NCBI RefSeq assembly: GCF_019343455.1
Contig: NZ_CP049362.1
Coordinates: forward strand, 496,001 to 560,000
Direction of reading: 5' to 3'
Source of the DNA: Alcaligenes ammonioxydans
GTDB lineage: Bacteria > Pseudomonadota > Gammaproteobacteria > Burkholderiales > Burkholderiaceae_B
Length of the DNA: 64,000 nucleotides
Shown: piece by piece, positions 25,263 through 35,095 of the stretch
How the letters are laid out: every line of letters starts with the position of its first letter
How positions within the stretch are numbered: position 1 is the stretch's first letter
Translations under genes and position numbers: made by a program
The notes under the pieces: model-generated
Databases searched by the model: none
Seen by the model: only the letters and a program-made list of their open reading frames with translations
What the model was told of the DNA's origin: nothing

Positions 25263-27167
25263 ATGAGCCAGACTGACACTGCGAATACGTCCGAAACCTT
25301 GGGTTTTCAGGCTGAAGTCAAACAATTACTGCATTTGATGATTCACTCCTTGTACAGCAACAAGGAGATTTTCCTGCGTGAGCTGGTATCCAATGCGTCG
25401 GATGCCTGTGACAAACTGCGCTTTGAGGCCATCGACAATCCTGCCTTGCTTGAGGGCGACCCGGAACTGCGCATTCGTGTGGACTTTGACAAGGAAGCAC
25501 GCACGATCACTATTTCCGACAATGGCATTGGCATGTCGCGTGATGAAGCCATTGCCAACCTGGGCACGATCGCCCGGTCCGGCACCAAGGAGTTCTTCTC
25601 TCAGCTGACAGGCGACAAGCAAAAAGACACCCAACTGATTGGTCAGTTCGGGGTGGGCTTTTATTCCTCGTTTATCGTCGCCGATAAAGTGTCGGTACTG
25701 ACACGTCGTGCCGGCGAGGACCAGGAAGCCGTCTTGTGGGAGTCCACCGGCGAGGGCGAATTTACCATCGCGTCTGCCGAGAAAGCCGAGCGCGGCACCA
25801 GCATCACCTTGCATCTGCGCGAAGGCGAGGATGAGTTCCTGGATGGCTGGCGTTTGCGCAATGTGCTGCGCCGCTACTCGGATCACATTTCTTTGCCGGT
25901 ACAAATGCGCAAAGAGGACTGGGACGAAGACAAGCAGCAGCAGGTCAAACAAGATGAATGGGAAAGCGTGAACCAGGCCAGTGCCTTGTGGACGCGCTCC
26001 AAGTCGGAAATTAGCGACGAGCAGTACCAGGAATTCTACAAACACATCGCTCACGATTACGAGAACCCCTTGGCCTGGACACACAACCGGGTGGAAGGTC
26101 GCAGCGAATACACCCAACTGTTGTATGTGCCCAAGCAGGCTCCTTTTGATCTGTGGGATCGTGACGCTCGCCGCGGCGTGAAGCTGTACGTCAAACGCGT
26201 GTTCATCATGGACGACGCTGAGCAGTTGTTGCCGGCCTATCTGCGGTTTGTGCGTGGCGTGATCGACTCGGCGGATCTGCCCTTGAACGTCTCGCGCGAA
26301 ATTTTGCAGGAAAGCCGCGACGTACGCGCCATCCGCGAAGGCAGCGCCAAGCGCATCCTGTCCTTGCTGGAAGATCTGGCGGAGAACCAGCCCGAGCAAT
26401 ATGCTGAGTTCTGGAATCAGTTCGGTCAGGTGCTCAAAGAGGGCACGGGCGAAGATATGGGCAACCAGGCCCGGATTGCGGCCTTGCTGCGCTTTGCGTC
26501 CACGCATCAGGAGGGCTCGGCCCAGACGGTGTCCTTGAACGACTATATCGGTCGCATGAAGGAAGGCCAGGACAAGATTTACTATGTGACGGCAGATACC
26601 TTCGCCGCCGCCTCCAACAGCCCGCATCTGGAAGTGTTCCGCAAGAAAGGGATCGAGGTGCTGCTGATGTCTGATCGCGTGGACGAGTGGATGTTGTCTT
26701 ATCTGCGCGAATTTGAAGGCAAGCAACTGGTTTCCGTGGCCAAAGGGGGGCTGGACCTGGACTCGCTGGCTGACGAAGAGGAAAAGAAACATCAGGCTGA
26801 AGTCGCCGAGACCTTCAAGCCTTTGGTGGAGCGTCTGAAAACCACGTTGGGCGACAAGGTCAAAGAGGTGCGTATTACGGCCCGTCTGGTCGACTCCCCG
26901 GCCTGCGTGGTGGTGGACGCCAACGAACTGAGTCCGCACCTGCTGCGCATGTTGCAGGCGGCGGGGCAGGAAGCGCCGGAGGTCAAGCCGATTCTGGAAA
27001 TCAATCCAGAGCATGCTTTGATTGCCAAGGTGCAAGCCGCTGACGATGAAGCCTTTGGGGAGTGGGCGCAACTGCTGCTGGAACAAGCCATGCTGGCTGA
27101 AGGTGCCGCATTGCAAGATCCCGCCAGTTTCGTAAAACGGGTGAATCGTTTGTTGTTGAATCTCTAA
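25263..27167 (+). CDS. htpG: Chaperone HtpG (bacterial Hsp90)
   Basis: A 634-residue cytosolic ATP-dependent chaperone of full length. N-terminal GHKL ATPase motifs are visible: '[17 protein letters not shown]', '[13 protein letters not shown]' and '[15 protein letters not shown]'. The middle domain has the catalytic-loop region '[20 protein letters not shown]', and the C-terminal dimerisation region ends '[12 protein letters not shown]'. The start is the ATG in 'ACCATGAGCCAG'; the frame is open further upstream but crosses the heat-shock promoter. It is a single-gene unit with a strong terminator. Confidence 0.98.
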   Translation: MSQTDTANTSETLGFQAEVKQLLHLMIHSLYSNKEIFLRELVSNASDACDKLRFEAIDNPALLEGDPELRIRVDFDKEARTITISDNGIGMSRDEAIANLGTIARSGTKEFFSQLTGDKQKDTQLIGQFGVGFYSSFIVADKVSVLTRRAGEDQEAVLWESTGEGEFTIASAEKAERGTSITLHLREGEDEFLDGWRLRNVLRRYSDHISLPVQMRKEDWDEDKQQQVKQDEWESVNQASALWTRSKSEISDEQYQEFYKHIAHDYENPLAWTHNRVEGRSEYTQLLYVPKQAPFDLWDRDARRGVKLYVKRVFIMDDAEQLLPAYLRFVRGVIDSADLPLNVSREILQESRDVRAIREGSAKRILSLLEDLAENQPEQYAEFWNQFGQVLKEGTGEDMGNQARIAALLRFASTHQEGSAQTVSLNDYIGRMKEGQDKIYYVTADTFAAASNSPHLEVFRKKGIEVLLMSDRVDEWMLSYLREFEGKQLVSVAKGGLDLDSLADEEEKKHQAEVAETFKPLVERLKTTLGDKVKEVRITARLVDSPACVVVDANELSPHLLRMLQAAGQEAPEVKPILEINPEHALIAKVQAADDEAFGEWAQLLLEQAMLAEGAALQDPASFVKRVNRLLLNL

Positions 27168-27210
27168 CCTTGTATGGACTGTGCGTAAAGCGCAGTCCGG
27201 GACTTCTTGG

Positions 27211-27249
27211 AAAAGCCCTGATCCTCTGTACGAGGATCAGGGCTTTTTT
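27211..27249 (+). terminator. Rho-independent terminator of htpG
   Basis: A 16-bp perfect stem, AAAAGCCCTGATCCTC with its complement, a short loop, and a T6 run. Confidence 0.95.
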
Positions 27250-27338
27250 GTGTTTGTCAGTCGGCTAACGCGGCGCAAAAGCCCAGAATCCTCATCAGGA
27301 AGCGATAGGTATTAAGCGATTTTTCACTTTTTGTCTAT

Positions 27339-27357
27339 CTTAATGAGAATTGATCTC
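27339..27357. promoter_or_regulatory. Candidate Fur box upstream of the TonB receptor operon (distal)
   Basis: The 19-mer containing TTAATGAGAATTGATCTC matches the GATAATGATAATCATTATC consensus at 12 positions. It is about 225 bp before the receptor start. Confidence 0.6.
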
Positions 27358-27446
27358 AGTACGATGCGGGTACGCCACACTCTGGTACTGATCCTGCTTT
27401 TTTTCAGCAGAATTTAAGGAAAAGGCCTGTTTTGGATGGACTTAGT

Positions 27447-27465
27447 AATAAGAATGATTAATATT
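27447..27465. promoter_or_regulatory. Second candidate Fur box (proximal)
   Basis: AATAAGAATGATTAATATT matches the Fur consensus at 12 of 19 positions and lies in an AT-rich promoter-like stretch about 115 bp before the receptor ATG. Two boxes would fit strong iron repression. Confidence 0.5.
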
Positions 27466-27579
27466 ACGTTTCCTTTATTAAAAGAACTTATCAAGCAGTG
27501 AGAAGCCGCCGACGCAAGCGATTGGCCTGGCTCCCTTAGTCCTGTCTTGAAAAAGTGATACCTACCATTTGGAGCTGGT

Positions 27580-29775
27580 ATGTTGTTTGTTTCTTCCGTA
27601 CCGCCTCGCCGCTTTGCCGAGACGGTTTTGTCTGCTGCCTTGTTTGCTGCCCTGACCGCGCCTGCGATGGCGCAAACCGCTGATCCGGGTGTGACCGAGT
27701 TGCAGTCGATTAAAGTGCAGGGTTCGGCAGACGCCAATGGCATAGATGGCTTTCAGGCCCACAAAGCGCAGTCGGTCAAATTCTCTGAGAGCTTGTTGAA
27801 CACACCGCGTTCCATCACCGTGATTCCAGAGGAGGTGATCCGGGACCGTGGCGCGACCTCGCTGCAAGACGTGCTGCGCACGACCCCTGGCATTACGCTG
27901 GGATCGGGTGAAGGCGGCACGCCCGTGGGGGACCGTCCTTTTATCCGTGGTTATGAAGCCAGTACCGATATTTTTATCGATGGTGTGCGCGATTACTCTC
28001 GTGGCTCGCATGAGACCTTCAATCTGGAATCGGTTGAGGTTCTGAAAGGCCCCAGCTCGGCCTATACCGGCCGTGGCGGCACGGGCGGCAGCTTGAACCT
28101 GGTGACCAAGTCGCCCAAGCTCAAGGACTTTTTCCAGGTGGAAGCGGGTTACGGCACGTCGGACCAGTATCGTCTGACTGCCGACGGCAACTATGTGTTT
28201 TCGGATACGGGGGCAATTCGCTTGAACCTGATGCGTATGGGCGGCGATGTCCCGGGTCGCGATGGGGTAAAAATCGACCGGTGGGGAATCGCTCCTTCGA
28301 TTGCCTTTGGCTTGGGCACGCCCACGCGTGTTACGTTGTCCTACTCCCGGCTTGAAAACAAGGATATGCCCGATCTGGGCTTCCCCTTCAAGAATGCCGC
28401 CAACCCGGGCCGTGTCACGCCTTTGGAAGCGGATCGTGACAATTTCTACGGTCGTCACAATGTAGATTTCCGCAAATACATTGCCGATACCGCCTCAGCC
28501 AATATTGAGCATGATCTCAATGATCGTTTCACGGTGCGTAACGTTACCCGTTACAGCAAGACGCTGAACCATTACCTGATGACCCGTCCGTCCTTTGACA
28601 ATTGCGTGGCAGGGGCGGGTGGTGCTTGCGCGTCGGAGGGACCTGGTCTGCAGTTTCGTCGCGATGACCGGACGAATTACCGGGTGGCTGAGTCCTTGCT
28701 GAACCAGACTGATGTGTATGGCAGCTTCAATACCGGTTCGATCAAGCACGATATTGTGGCGGGTGTGGAGATCAGCAAAGAGGAAATTCACAACAAAGCC
28801 ATGACGGGCGGGCCAGGCCGTGACACGGACTCGTTCTACAACCCCGACCCCAATCGTCAGTACAACTATTCCTTGCAGTACGGTCCCAAGACCAAGACAG
28901 GCGACATCAATACCCGTTCCGCGTATCTCTTTGACACTTTGACATTGAACGAGCAATGGATGGTGAATGGCGGCCTGCGCTTTGATCGCTTTGAGGCCGA
29001 CAATACCAAGGACTCCCGCACCGACGATATGTGGAACTATCAGCTGGGCGTAGTCTATAAGCCCGCTCAGAACGGTTCCATCTACTTGAGTTACGGTACG
29101 TCCTCCAACCCGACAGGCGAAAATCTGGGGCAGGCTGGGGGAGCAGATGGCCCGGCAGGCGGCGCGGCCATCCGTGATCTGAAGCCCGAGCGCAGTTACA
29201 GCTGGGAGCTGGGTACCAAGTGGGATGTGGCCGACGAAAAATTGTCGCTGACCGCTGCCGTATTCCAGACCGACAAGAAAGATGCCCGTTCTACCGACCC
29301 GCTGACCGGTGATGTGTCGTTAAGCGGCAGCAATCGTGTGCGGGGCCTGGAGCTGGGTGCGGCTGGCGCGATCACGCCGAACTGGAATCTGTGGGCAGGC
29401 TATACCTACCTGGACCCCAAGATCAAGAAGTACCGCAATGGCAGCAACGTCTTTGACGGCAATCAGATGAAATTCATCGCCAAACAAAGCTTCAATATCT
29501 GGACGACTTACAAAGTGATGCCCGAGCTGACCTTGGGTGCAGGCGCCACCTTTGTGGGCAAGCGGTTTGTGGATGATGCCAATCAGCTGAAGCTGCCGTC
29601 GTACTGGCGTTACGATGCGATGGCGCGCTACGAGCTGAACAAGAACGTGTCCTTCCAGTTCAACGTCAACAACATCAGCAATGTACGCATGTATGATGCT
29701 TCCCACGTGGGGATTTTTGCCAACGTGGGCCCCGGCCGCTCTTACATGTTCAATGCGTCTTACCGTTTCGAGTAA
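27580..29775 (+). CDS. TonB-dependent siderophore receptor (Fiu/PiuA-like)
   Basis: A 731-residue outer-membrane receptor with a signal peptide ending 'PAMAQ'. The plug domain (about 65-170) shows 'LLNTPRSITVIPEEVIRDRGATSLQDVLRTTPGI' and 'FIRGYEASTDIFIDGVRDY'. The 22-strand barrel ends in the terminal aromatic pattern '...SYMFNASYRFE'. The following piuC gene and the Fur boxes indicate uptake of a catecholate-type ferric siderophore, as for Fiu and PiuA; the ligand itself is not readable. GGAG precedes the ATG. Confidence 0.92.
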   Translation: MLFVSSVPPRRFAETVLSAALFAALTAPAMAQTADPGVTELQSIKVQGSADANGIDGFQAHKAQSVKFSESLLNTPRSITVIPEEVIRDRGATSLQDVLRTTPGITLGSGEGGTPVGDRPFIRGYEASTDIFIDGVRDYSRGSHETFNLESVEVLKGPSSAYTGRGGTGGSLNLVTKSPKLKDFFQVEAGYGTSDQYRLTADGNYVFSDTGAIRLNLMRMGGDVPGRDGVKIDRWGIAPSIAFGLGTPTRVTLSYSRLENKDMPDLGFPFKNAANPGRVTPLEADRDNFYGRHNVDFRKYIADTASANIEHDLNDRFTVRNVTRYSKTLNHYLMTRPSFDNCVAGAGGACASEGPGLQFRRDDRTNYRVAESLLNQTDVYGSFNTGSIKHDIVAGVEISKEEIHNKAMTGGPGRDTDSFYNPDPNRQYNYSLQYGPKTKTGDINTRSAYLFDTLTLNEQWMVNGGLRFDRFEADNTKDSRTDDMWNYQLGVVYKPAQNGSIYLSYGTSSNPTGENLGQAGGADGPAGGAAIRDLKPERSYSWELGTKWDVADEKLSLTAAVFQTDKKDARSTDPLTGDVSLSGSNRVRGLELGAAGAITPNWNLWAGYTYLDPKIKKYRNGSNVFDGNQMKFIAKQSFNIWTTYKVMPELTLGAGATFVGKRFVDDANQLKLPSYWRYDAMARYELNKNVSFQFNVNNISNVRMYDASHVGIFANVGPGRSYMFNASYRFE

Positions 29776-29874
29776 ATTGCCTCGGGTAGGCTGATGGCAG
29801 ATGGGCCGCCCGCGGGGGCGGCTCATCTGCTTTTTCCGCGTTCCGATGTGTGTCTTTGTTCTCGCAGGTCTCTC

Positions 29875-30555
29875 ATGCTGATTACTATTCCCGACGTTCT
29901 CGATGCCGAGCAATTGCGCGATTGTCGCCAGGCCCTGGAGCAGGCGCAGTGGGAGGACGGACGCACGACGGCAGGCTATCTGGCCCAGCACAGCAAGCGC
30001 AATTTGCAGTTGCCTCTGGATGCGCCTCTTGCCCGTCAGATGGGCGAGTTTCTGATGCACGTACTGGGGCAGCACAGCGGCTTTATTGCCGCTGCCTTGC
30101 CACTGCGCATGCTGCCGCCACGCTTTAATCGTTACGAGGGTGGCGGGGAATATGGCAACCACATTGATAACGCGATTTTTACCGTTCCTGGCACGCCCCA
30201 GCGCCTGCGTACCGATGTGTCCACAACCTTGTTTTTCAGTGATCCCGACGAGTACGAGGGGGGCGAGCTGATCATCGAGGATGTGTACGGCACTCAATCC
30301 ATCAAGCTGCCTGCAGGACATATGGTGGTGTATCCCGGTACCAGCTTGCATCGCGTAGAGCCGGTAACGAAAGGAACGCGCTATGCCTCCTTTTTCTGGA
30401 CGCAAAGCATGGTGCGCCACGCGCATCAACGCAAATTGCTGTGGGAGCTGGATCAGAGCATTCAGCAACTGGCCAGGCAGAATGCGGATGCCCAGGAGCT
30501 GTCACGCCTGACGGGGATTTACCACAATTTGTTGCGTGAATGGAGCGATGTCTGA
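29875..30555 (+). CDS. Fe(II)/2-oxoglutarate-dependent PKHD-type hydroxylase, PiuC/YbiX
   Basis: A 226-residue dioxygenase of the usual PiuC length. The iron triad is visible: His and Asp in '[11 protein letters not shown]' and the distal His in '[21 protein letters not shown]', with an Arg for 2-oxoglutarate in 'KGTR'. Family members accompany ferric-siderophore receptors in Pseudomonas and E. coli (ybiX beside fiu), but their substrate is unknown. The start is the ATG at 29875, about 100 bp after the receptor, and it is probably in the same Fur-controlled operon. Confidence 0.93.
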   Translation: MLITIPDVLDAEQLRDCRQALEQAQWEDGRTTAGYLAQHSKRNLQLPLDAPLARQMGEFLMHVLGQHSGFIAAALPLRMLPPRFNRYEGGGEYGNHIDNAIFTVPGTPQRLRTDVSTTLFFSDPDEYEGGELIIEDVYGTQSIKLPAGHMVVYPGTSLHRVEPVTKGTRYASFFWTQSMVRHAHQRKLLWELDQSIQQLARQNADAQELSRLTGIYHNLLREWSDV

Positions 30556-30576
30556 TCGCCTGGAGCTTGATTGACC

Positions 30577-31689
30577 ATGTCCCACGAACGACTGCCCCCA
30601 CTCACTCACATCCCGGCCCAGATTAGCTGCCTGAGGGATTATGAATCCTATGCCCGTCAGCGTATGCGTACGCAGGACTGGGCTTACTTCAGCACGGGGG
30701 CAGCCGATGAGCTTACTTTGCAAGACAATCTGGCCAGCTTCGGGCGTTGGGGCCTATGGCCTGCTGCTCTCAGCGAATTTGATCAGCCCTCGACCCGCTT
30801 GACGCTGCACGGGCAGTCCATGGATTACCCGATTCTTCTGGCTCCCGTGGCTTATCAGCGCCTGGCTCACCCTGACGGTGAATTGGCCAGTGTGTTGGGC
30901 GCGGGTGCGATGGGGGCGACTAGCGTAATCAGCATGCAGGCCAGTCATTCCTTTGAAGAGATCGCCGCACGGGCGCACGCCCCTTTGTGGGCCCAGTGGT
31001 ACTGGCAAACGGATCGCGCCTTTACTGTGGATTTATTGAGGCGGCTCGAAGCGGCCGGTTATGCCGCGCTGATGTTGACGGTAGATGCTGCGGTTAATGG
31101 TGTGCGTAATCAGGAGCAACGTGCCGGCTTTAGCCTGCCTGAGGGGGTGGACGCCGTGAATCTGCGGGGGGCGCCCAAGCAACAGGTGGTTTTGGGTGCA
31201 GCAGGAACCAGTCCTTTGTTTGCTAGTGGTTTGTTGGATACGGCGCCGACCTGGGAGGATCTGGCCTGGTTGGTGCAGAACAGTCCTTTACCAGTATGGG
31301 TGAAGGGTGTGATGCGACCCCGAGACGCTCAGCGAGCCCTGGATAGGGGGGTCGCCGGAATTGTGGTGTCCAATCACGGAGGGCGAACGTTGGATGGTGC
31401 TCCCGCCTCTGTGGACGTCTTGGCACAGGTTTGTCAGGTCGTGCAGGGCAGGGTGCCGGTCTTGATGGATGGCGGTATTCGACGCGGAACCGATGTGCTC
31501 AAGGCATTGGCGCTGGGTGCAACAGCCGTGATGATTGGCCGTCCTTATATTTATGGTCTAGCCGCCGCAGGAGCGGCCGGCGTGGCGCACGTCCTGCATA
31601 TTTTGCGGGCGGAACTGGAAGTGGCAATGGCTCTGACGGGTTGCAACACCTTGGCTGATATTGGCCCTGAACTGCTTTATCGATCCTGA
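30577..31689 (+). CDS. FMN-dependent alpha-hydroxy acid oxidase/dehydrogenase
   Basis: A 370-residue TIM-barrel flavoenzyme of the lactate oxidase/glycolate oxidase family. The active-site block 'VSNHGGRTLDGAPAS' contains the catalytic base His267, and the FMN-binding 'VLMDGGIRRGTDVLKALALGA' and 'VKGVMRPRDA' are present. The substrate could be lactate, glycolate or another 2-hydroxy acid. The ATG at 30577 is 21 bp after piuC, so it is likely the third gene of the iron-regulated operon. Its last 13 bases overlap the convergent ampD. Confidence 0.9.
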   Translation: MSHERLPPLTHIPAQISCLRDYESYARQRMRTQDWAYFSTGAADELTLQDNLASFGRWGLWPAALSEFDQPSTRLTLHGQSMDYPILLAPVAYQRLAHPDGELASVLGAGAMGATSVISMQASHSFEEIAARAHAPLWAQWYWQTDRAFTVDLLRRLEAAGYAALMLTVDAAVNGVRNQEQRAGFSLPEGVDAVNLRGAPKQQVVLGAAGTSPLFASGLLDTAPTWEDLAWLVQNSPLPVWVKGVMRPRDAQRALDRGVAGIVVSNHGGRTLDGAPASVDVLAQVCQVVQGRVPVLMDGGIRRGTDVLKALALGATAVMIGRPYIYGLAAAGAAGVAHVLHILRAELEVAMALTGCNTLADIGPELLYRS

Positions 31690-32312
31690 GCGGGCACTGG
31701 TTGCGGCTTGGGTTCCAGCTCTTGCTCCGGCAAGCTTTCTTTGGGCCAGCCATGTTCCCGCTTCACCCTTTCCCAATCAAAGCATGGCCCCGGATCGGTC
31801 TTGCGCCCCGGGGCGATATGCTCGTGTCCACGTACTGCGGTCAAGTTATGACGCATACGCAGGGCGCGGCTCAGACGGGACAGTTCCCGGTACTGCGCTT
31901 CTGTAAAAGGCTCGAAATCGCTGCCTTCCAGCTCGATGCCAATAGAGAAGTCATTGCAGCGCTCACGGTCTTCAAAGCGTGACACACCCGCATGCCAGGC
32001 ACGGCGGGTAGTGGGCACAAACTGGATGATATGGCCCGTGCGCTGAATCAGAAAGTGCGCTGATACTTTCAGGTCCCGGATATTCTCGAACCAGGGATGA
32101 GCACTGATATCCAGCTGGTTCTGGAAGAAATCCCGAATATAGGGTCCGCCAAACTCCCCGGGGGGCAGGCTGATGTTGTGCAGCACCAGCAAGGTCGGGG
32201 TGTCGCCCTCGGGGCGCTCATCCTGATTGGGAGACAGGGCCCGCAGGACATTGGCATGAGGTTTGAGCCAGCCCTGGCGATCCAGGTCGTAGGCGTGGTG
32301 CATGCGAGCCAT
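31677..32312 (-). CDS. ampD: 1,6-anhydro-N-acetylmuramyl-L-alanine amidase
   Basis: A 211-residue cytosolic zinc amidase of cell-wall recycling that also controls ampC-type beta-lactamase induction. Zinc ligands are visible in 'LLVLHNISLPPG' (His) and 'RGHEHIAPGRKTDPGPCFDW' (His and Asp), with the substrate segment 'VSAHFLIQRTGHIIQFVP'. It has a proline-rich tail of about 18 residues after the catalytic domain. It starts 4 bp after the PP0621-type gene in a three-gene operon with ypjD. Confidence 0.95.
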   Translation of the reverse strand: MARMHHAYDLDRQGWLKPHANVLRALSPNQDERPEGDTPTLLVLHNISLPPGEFGGPYIRDFFQNQLDISAHPWFENIRDLKVSAHFLIQRTGHIIQFVPTTRRAWHAGVSRFEDRERCNDFSIGIELEGSDFEPFTEAQYRELSRLSRALRMRHNLTAVRGHEHIAPGRKTDPGPCFDWERVKREHGWPKESLPEQELEPKPQPVPAQDR

Positions 32313-32316
32313 AGCT

Positions 32317-32568
32317 TCAATTGCGCGGGCCGCGCTTGGCGTGTTCCAGGCTGCACCAGGTGTGATGATTGCTCATCAGGGCTTCAGAGCGCGGCAGGTA
32401 AATGCCACAGTGCGCACAACGAACCATCTCTTCGGCACCGCCTTTCTTGCGTGGGGGGCGCGTGGTCGGGTTGGGTGGAGTGCGCTTGCGGGCCTTGTTT
32501 TGTGACACGATGCGGGCAATGATCATGGCCCCCAGAATGACCACAACCCAGAATAAGACTTTACCCAA
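32317..32568 (-). CDS. PP0621-family small membrane-anchored zinc-ribbon-like protein
   Basis: An 83-residue protein read from a TTG start at 32568, giving (M)GKVLFWVVVILGAMIIAR, one N-terminal membrane helix, then a basic linker. The C-terminal 'RCAHCGIYLPRSEALMSN' plus 'HHTWC' offers a Cys2-His-Cys-like metal site. GAGG lies six bases before the TTG, which overlaps the ypjD stop; longer upstream frames would run into ypjD. It resembles the uncharacterised PP0621 family, found beside ampD in other proteobacteria. Confidence 0.75.
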   Translation of the reverse strand: MGKVLFWVVVILGAMIIARIVSQNKARKRTPPNPTTRPPRKKGGAEEMVRCAHCGIYLPRSEALMSNHHTWCSLEHAKRGPRN

Positions 32569-33412
32569 TTTTCCCTCGTTGCAAGATGACGTCCAGTACA
32601 AAGTGGCTGCCTGTATAGGCGAGCAGCAGGAAGGCAAAGCCGGCCAAGGTCCAGCGCAAGGCTACCCGACCGCGCCATCCATACTGTTTTCGACCCCATA
32701 ATAAGCCACCAAATGTAACCCAGGACAGCAAGGTAAAGACAGTTTTATGGTCCGCTGGCAGAAATTTACCATCTATGGCCATGGAGACAGCGGCTCCGCT
32801 CAAAATCGTGAGGGTCAGAATAAGGAAAGAGACGCGGATCAGACGAAACAGCAGCTCTTCCTGGACCAGCAGGGGCGGCATGGTGTCCAGCACCCGGCTG
32901 AACAGGCCGCGTTGCTCCTGATGAGCCACAGGGCGGTGCAGTTGACGGTCCAGCGCGGTCATCAGGACGGCATGCAAGGCAGCCACTGTGCTGAGACCAT
33001 AAGCGACCAGGGCGATCATCAGGTGGATGCGCAACCATTCATTGCCCACATGGTTGACGATATGGCCCTGGGGAAAAGCCATGGCCAGCAGGCTGACGAT
33101 TGTGGCTGCAGGCAGTAGAATGAGCAGCAGGCTGTCCAGACGCAGATACAGGCTTTGGAACCAGAACACCACCATACCCAGCCAGATTGCCGCCGATAGG
33201 GCCAATGCCCAGCTCAGATGCAGCCCCTGGGGCTGCACAATCGTCAGCAACAGGCCCGCTCCATGCACAATGATGGCGCATAGCAAGGCTACCCGGCTGG
33301 GGGCGTTCAGTACGGTTCGGGTGCTGCCGCGAGTCAATGGACGCCAGAGCGAGATCGACAGCACGATGTACGCCAGTGCGGCGAGCAAGTGAAATACAAT
33401 ACTTGCAGACAT
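32561..33412 (-). CDS. CcsA/YpjD-like inner-membrane cytochrome c assembly-family protein
   Basis: A 283-residue protein with eight predicted helices. It resembles E. coli YpjD, of the CcmC/CcsA haem-handling family, with conserved His in 'HLLAALAYIVL', 'HGAGLLL' and 'HLMIALVAYGL', and 'LPADHKTVFTLLSWVTFGGLLW'. Its exact role is not settled. The ATG at 33412 is preceded by AGGAAAACCGGGAC. It is divergent from ffh, a neighbourhood shared by many proteobacteria, and leads the operon with the PP0621-type gene and ampD. Confidence 0.88.
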   Translation of the reverse strand: MSASIVFHLLAALAYIVLSISLWRPLTRGSTRTVLNAPSRVALLCAIIVHGAGLLLTIVQPQGLHLSWALALSAAIWLGMVVFWFQSLYLRLDSLLLILLPAATIVSLLAMAFPQGHIVNHVGNEWLRIHLMIALVAYGLSTVAALHAVLMTALDRQLHRPVAHQEQRGLFSRVLDTMPPLLVQEELLFRLIRVSFLILTLTILSGAAVSMAIDGKFLPADHKTVFTLLSWVTFGGLLWGRKQYGWRGRVALRWTLAGFAFLLLAYTGSHFVLDVILQRGKIG

Positions 33413-33515
33413 AAGTCCCGGTTTTCCTGAAAAACGGTACGGGGCGTACCTCAAGTGGCCATTTTATTCTTATTCGTAGACCACACGATAACCTAGTTTA
33501 AGCGAACCCAGTCCT

Positions 33516-34940
33516 ATGTTTGAAAATCTGACCCAGCGTATGTCACGTGTGGTGAAAACCATGCGCGGCCAGGCTCGTCTGACCGAATCCAATACTCAGG
33601 ATATGTTGAGGGAAGTGCGTCTGGCGCTGCTGGAGGCGGACGTGGCCTTGCCGGTCGTGCGCGATTTTGTGGCACGGGTCAAGGAAAAGGCACTTGGTGT
33701 TGAAGTTGCCGACAGCCTCAATCCGGGGCAGGCGCTGGTAGGGGTTGTTCACCAGGAGCTGACCAACTTGATGGGGGCAGACCTGGGCGACAACGCCAGC
33801 GAGCTGTCCTTGGCTGCCCAGCCTCCTGCTGTGATTCTGATGGCGGGTTTGCAAGGGGCCGGTAAGACCACGACCACTGGTAAGCTGGCCAAATGGCTTA
33901 GCGAAGGCGGCCATATCCAGCATGGCCGCAAGACAGGCAAGAAAAAAGTGCTGGTGGTCAGTGCCGACGTCTACCGTCCTGCCGCTATCGAGCAGTTGAA
34001 AACCGTTGCCGCGCAGGTCGGTGTGGAGTTTCTGCCTTCCGATCCCAGCCAAAAGCCTGCAGACATTGCCCGTCATGCCTTGGATCATGCCAAACGTCAT
34101 CACTTCGATGTGTTGATTGTCGACACGGCCGGTCGTCTGGGCATTGATGAAGAGATGATGCGCGAGATACGCGCGCTGTACGATTTGCTGAACCCGATCG
34201 AAACCTTGTTTGTGGTCGATGCGATGCAGGGCCAGGACGCGGTCAATGTTGCCAAGGCTTTCGCCGACGCTCTGCCCCTGACCGGTGTGGTCTTGACCAA
34301 GCTCGACGGTGATGCCCGAGGTGGTGCAGCCTTGTCGGTACGCCATGTCACCGGCAAACCGTTGAAGTTCGTGGGTGTATCGGAAAAACTGGACGGTCTG
34401 GAGCCTTTCCACCCCGAGCGCATGGCTCAGCGGGTGTTGGGGATGGGCGATATTGTCTCTCTGGTCGAGCAGGCTCAGCGCAACATCGACATTGCCGACG
34501 CGCAAAAGATTACCGACAAGATCAAGGCCGGCGACAAGTTCGACCTGAACGACTTTCGCGATCAGTTACAGCAAGTCAAAAAGCTGGGCGATATGGGCTC
34601 TTTGCTGGAAAAACTGCCTGCCCAGTTTTCTCAGGCGGCGTCCCAGCTGCAAGGCGGTCAGGCTGAGCAGCAATTGCGTCGTACTGAAGGCATCTTGAAT
34701 TCCATGACTCCTGCCGAGCGTGCCAAGCCTGAGTTGCTGAAGGCGTCGCGCAAGCGTCGCATTGCGGCTGGTTCGGGCGTGTCGGTGCAAGAGGTCAACC
34801 GTCTGCTTAATCAGTTCGAGCAGATGCAGGGCATGATGAAACAGATGAAAAAGGGCGGCATGGCCAAAATGATGCGGGGCCTGGGCGGCATGGGAGCCTT
34901 GAAAGGTCTGGCCGGTAAAGGTTTCAAGGGTTTTCGCTAG
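33516..34940 (+). CDS. ffh: Signal recognition particle protein Ffh
   Basis: A 474-residue SRP GTPase that with 4.5S RNA targets inner-membrane proteins. The N and G domains show 'GLQGAGKTTTTGKLAKWL' (P-loop), 'DVYRPAAIEQL', 'DTAGRLGIDEEMM' and 'TKLDGDARGGAALS'. The methionine-rich M domain ends 'MQGMMKQMKKGGMAKMMRG'. A short Gly/His/Lys insert ('EGGHIQHGRKTGKK') before the second strand is of a kind I associate with betaproteobacterial Ffh. It has its own terminator. Confidence 0.98.
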   Translation: MFENLTQRMSRVVKTMRGQARLTESNTQDMLREVRLALLEADVALPVVRDFVARVKEKALGVEVADSLNPGQALVGVVHQELTNLMGADLGDNASELSLAAQPPAVILMAGLQGAGKTTTTGKLAKWLSEGGHIQHGRKTGKKKVLVVSADVYRPAAIEQLKTVAAQVGVEFLPSDPSQKPADIARHALDHAKRHHFDVLIVDTAGRLGIDEEMMREIRALYDLLNPIETLFVVDAMQGQDAVNVAKAFADALPLTGVVLTKLDGDARGGAALSVRHVTGKPLKFVGVSEKLDGLEPFHPERMAQRVLGMGDIVSLVEQAQRNIDIADAQKITDKIKAGDKFDLNDFRDQLQQVKKLGDMGSLLEKLPAQFSQAASQLQGGQAEQQLRRTEGILNSMTPAERAKPELLKASRKRRIAAGSGVSVQEVNRLLNQFEQMQGMMKQMKKGGMAKMMRGLGGMGALKGLAGKGFKGFR

Positions 34941-35000
34941 GCAGCCGTTAAAGTCGGCGGGAGTGGCGTGATCCGCTTCTCCTGGAGGCTTGAGTCAATA

Positions 35001-35034
35001 AAAAAACGCCCGATGCACTGCATCGGGCGTTTTG
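35001..35034. terminator. Bidirectional terminator between ffh and kbp
   Basis: AAAACGCCCGATGC and GCATCGGGCGTTTT form a long stem with A-rich 5' and T-rich 3' flanks, so it can stop ffh on the plus strand and kbp on the minus strand. Confidence 0.9.
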
Positions 35035-35095
35035 TTGTGGCTTGAGCGAAAATCCAGGCCTGTCACCGATGGACAAAGACCGGTACAAGCCCGTT

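Noticed and set aside
25326..27116. 596-codon open frame antisense to htpG
   Set aside because: It mirrors the codon structure of a certain gene, has no ribosome site or recognisable domain, and is His/Gln/Arg-rich as antisense frames of such genes are.
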